Assembly: GCA_015227615.1 (NCBI GenBank)
Contig: JAALGZ010000027.1
Coordinates: 310,001 to 374,000, forward strand
From: Labyrinthula sp. Ha
Taxonomy: Eukaryota > Sar > Bigyra > Labyrinthulida > Labyrinthulaceae
Direction: 5' to 3'
DNA: 64,000 bases
Shown: one piece after another, positions 1 to 10,265 of the stretch
How positions within the stretch are numbered: the first letter of the stretch is position 1
Layout: every line of letters starts with the position of its first letter
Translations under genes and position numbers: made by a program
The notes under the pieces: model-generated
The model's database searches: none
What the model saw: only the letters and a program-made list of their open reading frames with translations
Told to the model about the DNA's origin: nothing

Positions 1-266
1 ATTTTCTTTCCATTGGAAGAAATTTGATTATTCTATTGCTTAATCTTACTTTTTTTTTCAGCAGAGCTGAACCATTGTCCATTTAGAATATAAGATTCAA
101 TTTCTCTCAATGCAACTTATTGCTTTAAGAATAACTATCCTCGAAAAAAAATATCTCTGTAACTGCAAAACTCCCCAAAATCTCATCGGAAGGCGACAAC
201 AAATATCCAGTCTGTTTTCCGCACATACGAAGTGACTAATAACAACAAGATCAACTTCAGAAATAA

Positions 267-521
267 ATGCTTGAAACCTCTGAACAAACAAAAAACCAGC
301 TTCCACACGATATAAGAGACAGATTAGGAAAACATTCAGACGACTTAGAATCTCTTAAATCTTTTGATTCTTATAACTCAAGTACATACTCAGTAGAACA
401 CCGCCTTCTTTCGACTACCTTCTTTGAAACAGTGACTTGCGGATTAGTAACTTTTCTTGTTTGCTTATTCTTCCTGACACTTGTAATTATCTTAATTCTT
501 GGAGTAAAGGATTTAATTTAA
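267..521 (+). CDS. small tail-anchored membrane protein, unknown
   Basis: An 84-residue reading frame that I do not recognise. Residues 1-50 are polar and rich in Ser, Asp and Glu, and residues 54-80 form one strongly hydrophobic helix ending near the C-terminus, so the product looks like a tail-anchored or single-pass membrane protein. The stop is followed after one base by the ATG of the next small membrane ORF. No 29-32 nt intron of the local type would join the two; only a 40-nt GT-AG segment (483-522) would, in phase 0, but its 3' end lacks the usual pyrimidine tract. The sequence before it (1-266) shows no further exon that I can support. It could be a real short gene or a chance frame. 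Confidence 0.4.
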   Translation: MLETSEQTKNQLPHDIRDRLGKHSDDLESLKSFDSYNSSTYSVEHRLLSTTFFETVTCGLVTFLVCLFFLTLVIILILGVKDLI

Positions 522-522
522 G

Positions 523-762
523 ATGAGACAGAGACAAGGATACTCGCAAGTAAATAATTTCAGACCTGGAGAGAATGTACTGGATGATTCTCCTGGTGAA
601 GGTTATGTCTATGAGGAGAAAGACGATCGTGATGCAGCACAGAGAGTAATTGGAAATATTATTTTGTTTCTTGTTCTGTGCTTAATTGTTGCATTTATTG
701 TCCTCTTTGGGACATTTATCGTTCACCAATCACATCGATACATTTCCAAATGGTTTAATTAA
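523..762 (+). CDS. small single-TM protein, unknown
   Basis: A 79-residue frame with a polar, acidic N-terminal half (residues 1-42, including a DDSPGEGYVYEEKDDRD stretch), one hydrophobic helix at about 44-68 and a short basic-aromatic tail. No family recognised. It starts one base after the stop of the preceding small membrane ORF and ends about 185 bp before the UTP18 start. The clear split into a charged segment and a clean membrane helix makes it more gene-like than random A+T-rich sequence. Its relation to the upstream ORF (dicistronic message, unrecognised intron, or separate genes) is unresolved. Confidence 0.45.
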   Translation: MRQRQGYSQVNNFRPGENVLDDSPGEGYVYEEKDDRDAAQRVIGNIILFLVLCLIVAFIVLFGTFIVHQSHRYISKWFN

Positions 763-947
763 AACATGGAGATATGTAGAGATGTGATAGGAGAGTTATT
801 TAGTTTGATAGATAAGGTTAACTTTATGGCTTTTTAACGCTTTCTTTGTATTTTTGTATTGTCTTTTCTGGACAAAGGCTGCTTGAGGGGAATTTGCCCA
901 AAATGTGGGCATTTGGAAACTATCTAAAAAGGACTTAAACCATAGAA

Positions 948-2472
948 ATGAACAAAGTAGAGAAAGAAAGGAATCTTGCATTGGAGTTATTTGGGCAGAT
1001 AGAGAATGTTGACGAAGTAAAGAAAAAGAGTGTACTCCAGAATTCAGAATCCTATGTTACTGAAGGTGAATATTCTAGTGAAAGTGAGCCTGAGGAAGAT
1101 AACACAGACTTGTTTGTCATTGACAAGAAGAAAGAAGACGCTTCTAATGTTGTTGAAGAGATAAAGCCCACTTTTCATCATCAACATCATATTCCTAATA
1201 CTTCAGTTAAAGAGAAATCTTTGTGGCATGATTCTGATGATGAGCAAGAAAACGTCGACTTAAACTCTTCTAAAGAATTACAAAATCTAAAAGTGAGCCA
1301 TGCAGAGAGATACATTTCTGGTGCAGAGTTTAATAAAAGACTTCGTGATAAATCCAAGGGAGTTAAACAAGTCTTTTCTTCATCTCATTTTTCAAAGAAA
1401 AGAAAACTTCAACCAAGAAATAAACTTACAAGACTACTTCAAACGACGGATGCTCTGTTTGACAAAGAGAACCAAGTAGCACACAAAGTCAAATATGAAG
1501 TTTATTCTCAGCTCAATATAAAATTTGCAAGTTCTATTTCTTTTAACTCAAATGGTTTACTCGCGGCAATATACGATAATAAGCAGCTTTCTTTTTACAA
1601 GAACATTTGCGACAAGAACTCTTTCATTGACTATGCAAATAATAAAATCCTTACTAAAGAACTCCCCTTTGCTGTTTCTCACTGTGTTTTTGTAAATGAA
1701 AATATTCTCATTGGAATAAATTATTATGGATTTAAATTTGTAAAATATGATTTGAGATCTGATTCACTCACAGTGCATCCAAAGATCTTTGGACACCAGA
1801 AGAGTAAAGATACCAAGTACTTGAAGATTATTCCGAATGAAACTTCATGGGACAAATTCTGCATAATTACAAACTCTGAAATAGTAGTTTGCGAAAACGC
1901 TATTTTAAGAAGCTCTGGTAGTATCCCACAAAAAGCTGTGCACGTAACGTTTGGTAGTCAAATTATTTTTTATTTATGCTTTAGTTGGTGCAGACAAACT
2001 TGCAGTTTTGAACAAGAGAAACCAAATAACTTTATGGAGTGTAAACGGCACATGCTCTGCAATTCAGCTACTTTCCTCAAGAGTTGATGAAGCATCTGTA
2101 GGAAGCTGTTTATTAGCATATGGGAATGGAAATATGGCCTGTGGTCAAGAGCTAGGAGTACTAAATTTGTACAAGGTATCAAATAATCAGATAGAATTTA
2201 GCCGGGCATATTTGAACTTGAGAACTCCTGTGCAACAAATTAGTATAAATGAAAGCGGAACACTTTTAGCCTATACAGCACAGGAGGAAAGGGGTATTAG
2301 AGTTGTGAATTTGAGAAATGGAAAAGTTTTGAGCAACTTTCCAGGGAAAAGCAGGTTTACCATTCCTTCTGGGTATATTCGAGGCTTAGGGTGGGCTAAG
2401 AATACGAATGGAAAAGAAGTTCTTGCCATTGTTGGTCTTCACACAGTTTCGTTGTGTAGCTTCAGCCTGTGA
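948..2472 (+). CDS. UTP18: U3 snoRNP WD40 protein Utp18, two exons
   Basis: Utp18 is a WD40 subunit of the nucleolar small-subunit processome, needed for early 18S pre-rRNA processing. Exon 1 is 948-1953, a 31-nt GT-AG intron spans 1954-1984, and exon 2 is 1985-2472, giving 497 residues, near the family's usual size. The intron is fixed by the protein: splicing joins HVTF to VGADKL and restores a WD40 strand ending ITLWSVNG. The C-terminal part matches Utp18 closely: a MACGQELGVLNLYK block, a YLNLRTPVQQISI block and VLSNFPGKS. The N-terminal part is acidic and disordered with WHDSDDE and the ISGAEFNKRLR segment typical of Utp18. Residues 55-59, LFVID, fit the arch-interaction motif LFxxD by which yeast Utp18 recruits the exosome helicase Mtr4. 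Without splicing the frame runs into a stop at about 2087. Confidence 0.93.
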
Positions 2473-5261
2473 GTGTTTGCTCTAATATGGTTCCTTGAAT
2501 TCAACTTTTGTCTGAAGATGAAATAGTTTAGAGAAGCATATGTTCCCAAGATATTTCTACATGTTAAGTATGGGTTTTTCTGATACTTTACATTTCTGGT
2601 TGTTGTTACTTGAGTAGAAAAGAAGTTGGAGTCGTATCTAATATAAATAGTACATCCAGAATTCTTGTGAAATCACTGGCGATTTTTTTTTTGCAGAATC
2701 TGCTTTTTATGCTTGAGAGCGTCCGTTTTACTATTTTTTTCTAACCTTGTATACGAGTCTTGCTGTCTAACTGATTAAACTTCATAATGGCCCTTGCTTT
2801 GCAAGTGTAAGGTCTATGGGGGTATTTATTCTTATCATCAATTTTCTTGGCATTTCATAGTTTAGTCCCCTATCTAGTTCCGAAAAGATTTTGAACCCTG
2901 GTTCAAATCAACTCCATATTGTACAATAATATTATCATCACAAACCATATCCATAAGCAAGAAACTCACATCGTTGTGTGTTTATGAGCCGAGCAATTGC
3001 TTGATCCAAACCACTATCAAACTGTGGTGTCCCAATATCTGGACATTCATTTAATTAATTAATTAAGAAACATCAACCGCTTTGATAAAACTTAAGACAT
3101 TTATTGGTTCAATTTTATACAGGTATTGAATTTCTTACTTAAAGACCAGTTTATCACTTGCTAATCTAGGATAGTCAGCCTTTGGTACTGTCATTATTTT
3201 ATCAAGTTTACGTGAGAAATAGGATATAACCAACTGAATCCAATGAACTATTTTAGGGGCTTATTGATATTAGAGTTTATACTATTCTCAAACTTTGCAT
3301 ATTCTCTAACATATTTCATTAAATATACTGAATACTAATAGATTGTTATCGTTACTGTAAACACTTCCGTTACCATGTGTTTGGAGATGAAAATAATTTA
3401 TAGTGCTGCTTCTGGTTGTATTAGGGAGAGAAAAGAAAATAGGTATACTAAGTAGCGGTTTAAATAAGTAGTAGTAAAAGTTCAGAAACTTAAATTTCAA
3501 GTTTAGAGCTTTAAGTTGATGTAAATATTGTGTTCTAACTCGCAGTAGTTGTTGAGATACGAGTCAATGAATAATTGTTAAATTTGTTTCTTTGATTGAT
3601 AGTTTAATTTTTGGGCGGTATTTACAGTAATGTCATACTGTGATACAATAATATGTAACTATCAAAGGAAGTCTTTGAGTGTATTGTTTACACTTTCCTC
3701 ATTTTGCAATTTTTGGCAGAGAGGTACTCCCTCGTAGACATTAGCAATGATTAATGCTAAATTTTGGAACAAGTTCTGTCATTTATTGGTCTTTTAGGTG
3801 TTTAAACTAGTTTCTAGATTCTTGTGTTATCAATAATAAATTGAGCTTCCGGACGGTGTGATAAAACCCAAGCAATTATGGTTTTATTTTGTGTCTTACA
3901 AGAAACTTCTTAAAATGACCACCATAGCCTGCTCTTAATCACCTAGTGGATTATTTGTATGTACTGAACAATGATACCAGGGCATAAATGGGGTCAACTT
4001 TCGTGAACAACAACTTGACTGATCACGCGAAAGGGTATGGGCGTCATAAAAGGTAGAATCTTATAGTTTTCAAAACTATTTCAATACCCTGTGAGCTAAC
4101 TGCACTTGTAATCTGTTCTATCGAAGAGTCTAAAAGGGAAGGAGGTTAAAACGTGAAAAATGAAAAATCAGTCGAGCGACCAACACCAGTTGAGCGTTGC
4201 AGGCGTAGTGACTTTTCTGAGCGTTGAACCAGTTTGTTAGATGTTTGTTGTAGTTCGAAATGACTTAATCGTGGAAAAGATTTGAAAGCAAACAAAAAAA
4301 AATTCTTTACCAACCAATATGTCGATTTTTAGGCTTCAAAAATTAAAAGGTACAAGGAAAGTATCTTAATCAAAATGCCAGTGAGAAGCACAGCACTTGT
4401 AAAGTGTATGTAAAAGAAATCCTGAAAAACTTCATCTTGAGTAAACAAAAGTGATCAAGAAACATCCACCAGCTACAAAAAACATCGCTGAAAGTTACTC
4501 GAGTCCATCAAAACGCAATAAACGGCTTTCACACGAGACAGACAAATACATATTCTATCCCAGAAACAACTTGTATCTTCTCGTTCATAACGAGCTGGTC
4601 AAACAATACCAACAAAAATAGGTACGATAGAATCTGTCACGCGTGTTTCATCTTCGCATCTTTCCGTATCTCTTTCGTACCGCACAGATCAGGAAACAGA
4701 TACCTTTGCACCTATTAGAGACATAAAACACCTGTCTGGATAGTTGATATATTACTTCTTCTTAGTTTCGCCTCATTCATACAGGTTCCAATTTTGTTAT
4801 CGAGTTAGACCAATGAAGTTAAACCCCATAGCTCTATTAGTAAATGATTATATAGCTAGTGCATACCTCGCGCATAGGATAGGTACATTCGCCCATTGAG
4901 CCCATAATGTTCTAACTCTAAATGATTATTCCCTGACGAGATGTCTTATTGTTTGAAAGGCATCGTGCGCTACAAAAAAGAGCAAGTTTCTTAACGCCAC
5001 TTGACCCGAGGTGATAACACTGAATTTAATACTGAAAGTAAATGTTAATCCAAAAGGAAAAATCAAGTATTGTAAGAAACAATACGTCAAACTCCGTTGC
5101 TATAATCAGGCTAAAACAAGAGTTTGGCAGGTTACTGAGAGTGCCATGATGGACCTATAATGGTTCCTAAGAGTCACACAATAGTCCATATATGCTTATA
5201 ATCTTTCCAATAAGTTCCTAGAATGATATATATATGTCTGAAATCATATATCGTCAGTGCA
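2473..5261. other. intergenic region, no gene recognised
   Basis: This stretch between UTP18 and the first hAT element is A+T-rich with stops in all frames. It contains a near-palindrome at 2891-2912 (TTGAACCCTGGTTCAA core) and a simple AATTAATTAATTAA run near 3050. A less A+T-rich patch lies at about 4440-4730, but neither strand gives a recognisable protein or RNA gene there. Confidence 0.5.
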
Positions 5262-7519
5262 CCCCGGAGCAGTGTTGCTCAAATTGATTTCCGTGGATTT
5301 TGTGAGTTCACCCTTTCTCGTGGATTTTTGTGGGACGCTCGAATTTGAGAAAAAATTGTGGGAGCTCGGCAAGCGTGAGAAATCCCGAACGTCCCAGGAT
5401 CACGCGTAAATTGCCCAAAATATCATTCCTTTTTTCTGCACAAGCTGCGCATTATTTTTAAGAGTTATATAGGTCAGAAGGTTAACTTAGGGCTAAACTT
5501 TTACACAGTAATATATATTTATATGAAGAAAAGATAAAACTTATTAATAATCCTTAAATCTTAAGTTTCGTCATCGCTATGCACCTCCTTGTCACGAGAA
5601 CAAACTCCCTCAAGTGTCAAATCTTCTCTTTCTTCTTCTTCATTCTGTTCCTCCATCTGTTCAACTTATTCCTCATCATCGAAACCTGGAACTCGCTTTT
5701 TCATAGCAAAATGAATACTGCGATCCATCAAGTCATCTTGATTCATCTTCAAAAAAGCAAGTCTGTTTAAAATTGCAGGCATCTTCCTATTTCTCTTGTC
5801 ATTAATAATCAGCTTGCACAGGCTAAACAATCTTTCTACACTGCACGAAGTCGCCGGGATGAAGCTGACATCTGCGTAACAAATCTTCCTTGTACTTTCT
5901 CTAGTCTAAGCAACGAGTTCTGCAATCACAGGATCACCAGGTGGAGTCTTCGCCTCTTCTTCAGAAGGATCTGTTTCTAACCTGGACAAAGTTACTAGTT
6001 CTTCTTCATCAAGTTTATCTTCTTCTTCCCAATATACCTTAAACACCCCAGTTTCAAAACAACCATACTCAGCCAAAATCTTTGCATCATCTTCTAAATA
6101 CTTCAACAAAGATTCATTATTATTGACATCTCTTAAGAGATTTGAAGCAACTTTCTTCCCATCTCCAAGGCTAAGCCTTCCTTTTAGAATAGCAACTATG
6201 TAGCGGTCGCAAATAGTGAAAAACTTAACATCTTTTGCCAGAGTTTTTCTTTCATCCTCTCCCAGAATAAGACCACTAACTTCATCGTCTTCAAGGTGCG
6301 CACAGAAAATCCAAATCTCAAGGTACCTCTTCATCATAAAAAATTTTCCACTCCAACTTGTTACATTTGGAAGAATAACTACTTTATTGGTAAATTTTCT
6401 AAGAGCTGCTGTTAATTCCTTTGACTTCTTGATCTTGCGAAAAAGCAACTGTACTTTGTCTAAAGCTCCGGATAACGGTGTTTCAGATTTGATAAATGCT
6501 CTAACACCTAGAGCCAAATGATGGCTAATACAGCCCACAAACTGCGTTCCAAGATCTCTGCAAACTTTTTTGTTCGTGTTTGTGTTGTCGGCAACAATAG
6601 CAACCAGCAGTGATTCATCAAGACCAAACTTGTTCATCAAATTCTTCAGGAAAGGAACAATGTCACTTGCTTTCTGGCTTTCTTTTTCTAAAGGAAGCAC
6701 TCCAAGAAGGCGAAACGTCATCTTCTTCATCTTGTCGAAACATAAATAAACACCATTAAAACTGTAACCTTGGTGAGCCCAGCCATCGATGACTAAACAA
6801 AATAGTTCTAAATCCACTTCTAGTTTGATCTTTTCTATAAAAAGGTGTTCCATGCGCTTCAAATAAATTCTCATCGTGTTCTCACTAACGAGGTCATCCG
6901 CATTCTTTATATTCTTAAACTCTTCGGATCTCAACAAGCTCAAGGGCATATTCTTCGTTAGCAAAAAGCTCAATATAGATTTATTGTAAACATCAGATTT
7001 TTCAAAGTTCATAAACTCCAAAATGTCTTTGCTTTTTCTTCTACGCTTTCTTGCATGTTCTTCTCTTAGTTTCTCAATAGTTTCTTCGTCTACGTGCGTT
7101 TTTAGGTGTTCCATGAGACCAGTATAACCTTTTTACTCCACCAAGTCATCTCTCTTGGTCAATGTCTGCAAGGAAGTTTGAATACGTGTGTTTCTTTGTT
7201 AATTCAGTTTTTTTAACTTTAAAATTCTGTTTAATTATTGCAAAAAGGGCTGGATCTCGTCTCGAAGAGTCTTCATGGATGAGTTCTGTGGCAGACTTTG
7301 TCAACTTAATGCTCATTGTAATCCGAAGTTATGGTTTTATACTCTTATTTTAACGGTTTCGCTATGACCGGATTAGACACACAAGAAAAAATTATTGGCT
7401 CCTGGCAACAATGATTTAGCGAACCCATATACTAATAATATTTCATGGGGGCTTGTGGGGGTGGGACTGAGATATCGGTCTTTAGTGGGCAGCAGGATTT
7501 GAGCATCACTGTCCCGGAG
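5262..7519 (-). mobile_element. hAT-family DNA transposon, copy 1
   Basis: The element runs from 5270 to 7511 (2242 bp), bounded by terminal inverted repeats CAGTGTTGCTCAAA and TTTGAGCATCACTG (one mismatch in 14). Target-site duplications flank it: CCCCGGAG at 5262-5269 and TCCCGGAG at 7512-7519, 7 of 8 matching. Eight-base duplications and CAGTG termini are hAT hallmarks. The transposase gene lies on the minus strand and is interrupted. A second, full-length copy with the same ends lies at 35907-38102. The mismatched duplication suggests this insertion is older than copy 2. Confidence 0.93.
5663..7114 (-). pseudogene. hAT transposase, interrupted by one in-frame stop
   Basis: The open part encodes 402 residues (7114 down to 5906), then a TAG at 5906-5908. 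The same frame continues without shift for about 80 more codons, through FIPATSCSVERLF and RNRKMPAILNRLAFLK, which is the hAT C-terminal dimerisation region, to a TAA near 5665. Motifs in the open part: VIDGW near residue 110 (first catalytic Asp), VADNTNTN near 175 (second Asp kept), CISHH near 195, and NVTSWSGKF. Residues 1-215 are nearly identical to copy 2, while later residues differ much more. An upstream frame of about 50 codons beginning at an ATG near 7317 (minus strand) ends in TGA before this ATG and is kept in both copies; it may hold part of the original N-terminus. Confidence 0.88.
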
Positions 7520-10064
7520 TATATATGCTTCCTGTAGAAGTGCTGCAACGTAGCTGAATGAGTCGAAAACACAAAGCAAATGGTACTAGTTATCCTAAAG
7601 TTTCTGCTTTATGTCTTTTCTCATCAATATTGGAACCATGAAGAGAATGCTACCTCGGGATTTCGACTAGATTTTCTCATATATTGGCTTCATAAGTATG
7701 TTTTTCGGACAATATTTTATAATATTGTAAGTTTTATCAGCTAATATCAGGATATTTTCTTGAATAACATGGCTTAAGTCGCCACCCATTATATCTTTCA
7801 AACTGTGATGCTGTCTTACTCACTGAGCATCTTGTTATTTTGCTGTTTTCTGTGATTTCCTTCCCATAGAAGTCTACCTCTTGACACAGCAATGCTTGCA
7901 GAAATTGCTGCGATTGCTGAAATTTTTGTTATTAATTAATTAGATTAGTTACCTTAAACAATTTTTTCTTGGATATGTAAACAATCAAAGCCTCAAGCCC
8001 ACATCCAGGCAAGTTTGCTTTGAACTCAAAGACTTTCAACGCGGAACAGTTGTTGCTCTACCAAGCTTGGACTTGAAGTTGTTCTTCTTTTTGGTTTATA
8101 ATTTCAACAAATTTTGTTTTTTCTCTGTTTATTTATTCGCCTATGATCTACAGCCAAGCAGAGCGCCTCCCACAACATGATTCATTGTCTGAAGTAAGTC
8201 ATCTTACATAATCGCACATAACTTCTCTAAGCCAATAGCAAGAGTTGGTTTCTATCATTGCAGATGTATTTATTTCTATTCTCTAATTCGACGAATTAGA
8301 AATTACCCAATATAATAATCTAAAATAAATACAATGAAACTAATGAATAAATAAATCTTTCAAAAAGTGTTCGATGGTCAATTCTACAATAAAGAAGAAA
8401 AAAGCCTCATGTATCTTATACAAGAAAAATATGATTCGTGCTAAGCAATAGAAGAAAACGGACTTTGACATGACTTATGGAAGGAAAAAGAATAATGCTA
8501 AGTCATACAAAATGATTTCAAACACAAACGGGGCTTATTCAAGGATGAAAAGCACCAGTTTAACCTACACGAAGAAAATAAGCATCGATGTTACTTATGA
8601 AATCAGAGAAAGACACAGATATGGTGTACACAAATAATGAATTTCATAATTCGCTCTCTCGATCTAAAACAAAATAGAATGTATAGAAATTAATTTTTCA
8701 TTTACACGTTAAACAAATAATAGGTAGATATTTCTTAGTACTGCAACTTGGAATAAGTATTTTATCATGTTTCATAATGAGAAAGCTTGGTTTTTGGGAA
8801 CAAAATTTTTGCAAAAAGAGGGCATCTTGATCATTTGGTAATGAAGAAAATTCGTTTGAAGGCAATAACTAAAATTAATTTCCAATCGTGAAGTATTAGG
8901 AGTAATAGCTTTAAACCTCAAGATCTGAAGTTCAGGCATAACTGAAACTTCTCTACTTCACCTTTAAACAGATACTTTCTCTTTGAAGCCGACAGTACTT
9001 TCAAGAATGATCCATGACTTGTATCCGTAATTTTCTCTCTTTTTTGATTAAAATTATTGAATCATTGCCGAGTGCCATACACATCAGTGTAATTGCAATA
9101 TTATTCTTTCCCCATCCTTCATCTGTATGAGATTCTTCGGTGCACTACAGCTAAGATTTCTTAACGAAATACTCTACCCTGCTTAGGGGCTGGTTTCGAT
9201 TTGTTGATATTTTATTAATAGTAAATCTCTCCCTATTTTCTTATTGATTGATTTTGATAATTTTCCGACCATTATTATTGATTATTGATAATTAATTGTG
9301 TATCAATACAAGGCTGTGTCACAAGGACCTGGATCAAATACCAAAGAAGCACCTTTTCATTTTTTGCATCGTACGCAAAACTTTCAAAATTCGTCACATG
9401 GCCCAATCATATACTACTACCACATCATCCCATGTCATGTTGCCAGTTCTTAAAGGTTTTTCTACTGTGCATAAAATAAGTAAGAAATTCTTGGCAATTT
9501 AAAACAGGGTCGCATTGCCCATCCTTATTTTGATAATTAATTGATAATCAGAAAAAAATTAGAATCACTTGATAAAAATGAAAATCCAAATTATTTTATT
9601 AATAATCTGAATTAAAATGATTTTCAAATAACTATTGATCATTTTAATCAAATCCCATCCCTAACCGCGGTACAGATTTGACAAAAAAAATGTTACAGTA
9701 AGTTATGGTTCTACTGTTAAGAAACCCAAGAAAAAACAATTTTGGGTAATGTCATCATACTTTTTCTAGTTAATTACAAATTATATCTCTGGATAAAGGT
9801 CAATCTGCCTTATTTGTTGGAATCTTATCCCTTTATCTGGGGAGTTATTTTCAATGAAACTTCCATAATTTCGAAGGTATATTCTTAGATAGTATGAATA
9901 TATCCCGAGACAATAAGATATCCTTGTTCAAAGATATCATTTTCTCGCAAGAGTTTTCCGATTATATGACTTCTAGTAAGTAATAAGTAGTATCACTCTC
10001 TCGAGACAACTAATCTCATTCCCGAATGTCTCGGAATATATGTAGTTCTCTTATTGGAATTGTT
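7520..10064. other. intergenic region, no gene recognised
   Basis: A+T-rich DNA between hAT copy 1 and the first 7TM-RGS gene, with no reading frame that resembles a known protein. It includes one copy of a dispersed repeat (about 9287-9668, listed separately). I see nothing else I can support. Confidence 0.5.
9287..9668 (+). repeat. dispersed repeat, copy A
   Basis: This segment of about 380 bp matches 61482-61868 in the same orientation with clear but incomplete identity. Shared blocks include TACAAGG at the left, CATTTTTTGCATCGTACGCAA against CATTTTTGCACCATATGCAA, CCCATGTCATGT, CCAGTTCTTA, GGCAATTTAAA then CAGGGTCGCAT, and an A+T-rich tail with AATCAATTGATAATCA-like sequence and AGAATTAAAATG. 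Small frames lie at equivalent places in both copies (CHKDLDQI against CHNALGRI), but these are too weak to call a protein. Homology may extend about 100 bp further left. No inverted ends or target duplications are evident, so the class is unknown. Confidence 0.7.
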
Positions 10065-10103
10065 CCGTTATTTCTAGCTAGTATAACTTCTACGAAGTGC
10101 ACA
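10065..10103 (+). promoter_or_regulatory. upstream module of 7TM-RGS gene 1
   Basis: CCGTTA at 10065-10070, then 15 nt, then the perfect-arm palindrome ACTTC-TAC-GAAGT at 10086-10098 followed by GCACAA. The palindrome ends about 167 nt before the ATG. The same arrangement precedes the two paralogs at 22855 and 27874. Conservation of order, spacing and distance while flanking sequence differs argues for a functional site; inverted ACTTC arms suggest a dimeric factor, and CCGTTA fits a Myb-like site. Function is inferred. Confidence 0.5.
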
Positions 10104-10265
10104 AGAAATCCGGGAAGGAAAAAAATCAGCTGTTGCGTTGTACACACCACAAGTAAATTCTGCGCTTAAGTATAGTAATTACTATCAAGAATATAAAAAT
10201 ATAGTTCAAACTCAATTACTTGCTGTGAAAGGAAAAAAACAAAAGCGCAAAACGAAACTGGTTAC

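Noticed and set aside
1-266. TTTTTTTTTCAG near position 60 as a splice acceptor for an upstream gene.
   Set aside because: No GT donor lies 29-32 nt before it and no coding frame follows.
2891-2912. GGTTCAAATC resembling a tRNA B box.
   Set aside because: It is one arm of a palindrome (TTGAACCCTGGTTCAA); no A box or cloverleaf could be built around it.
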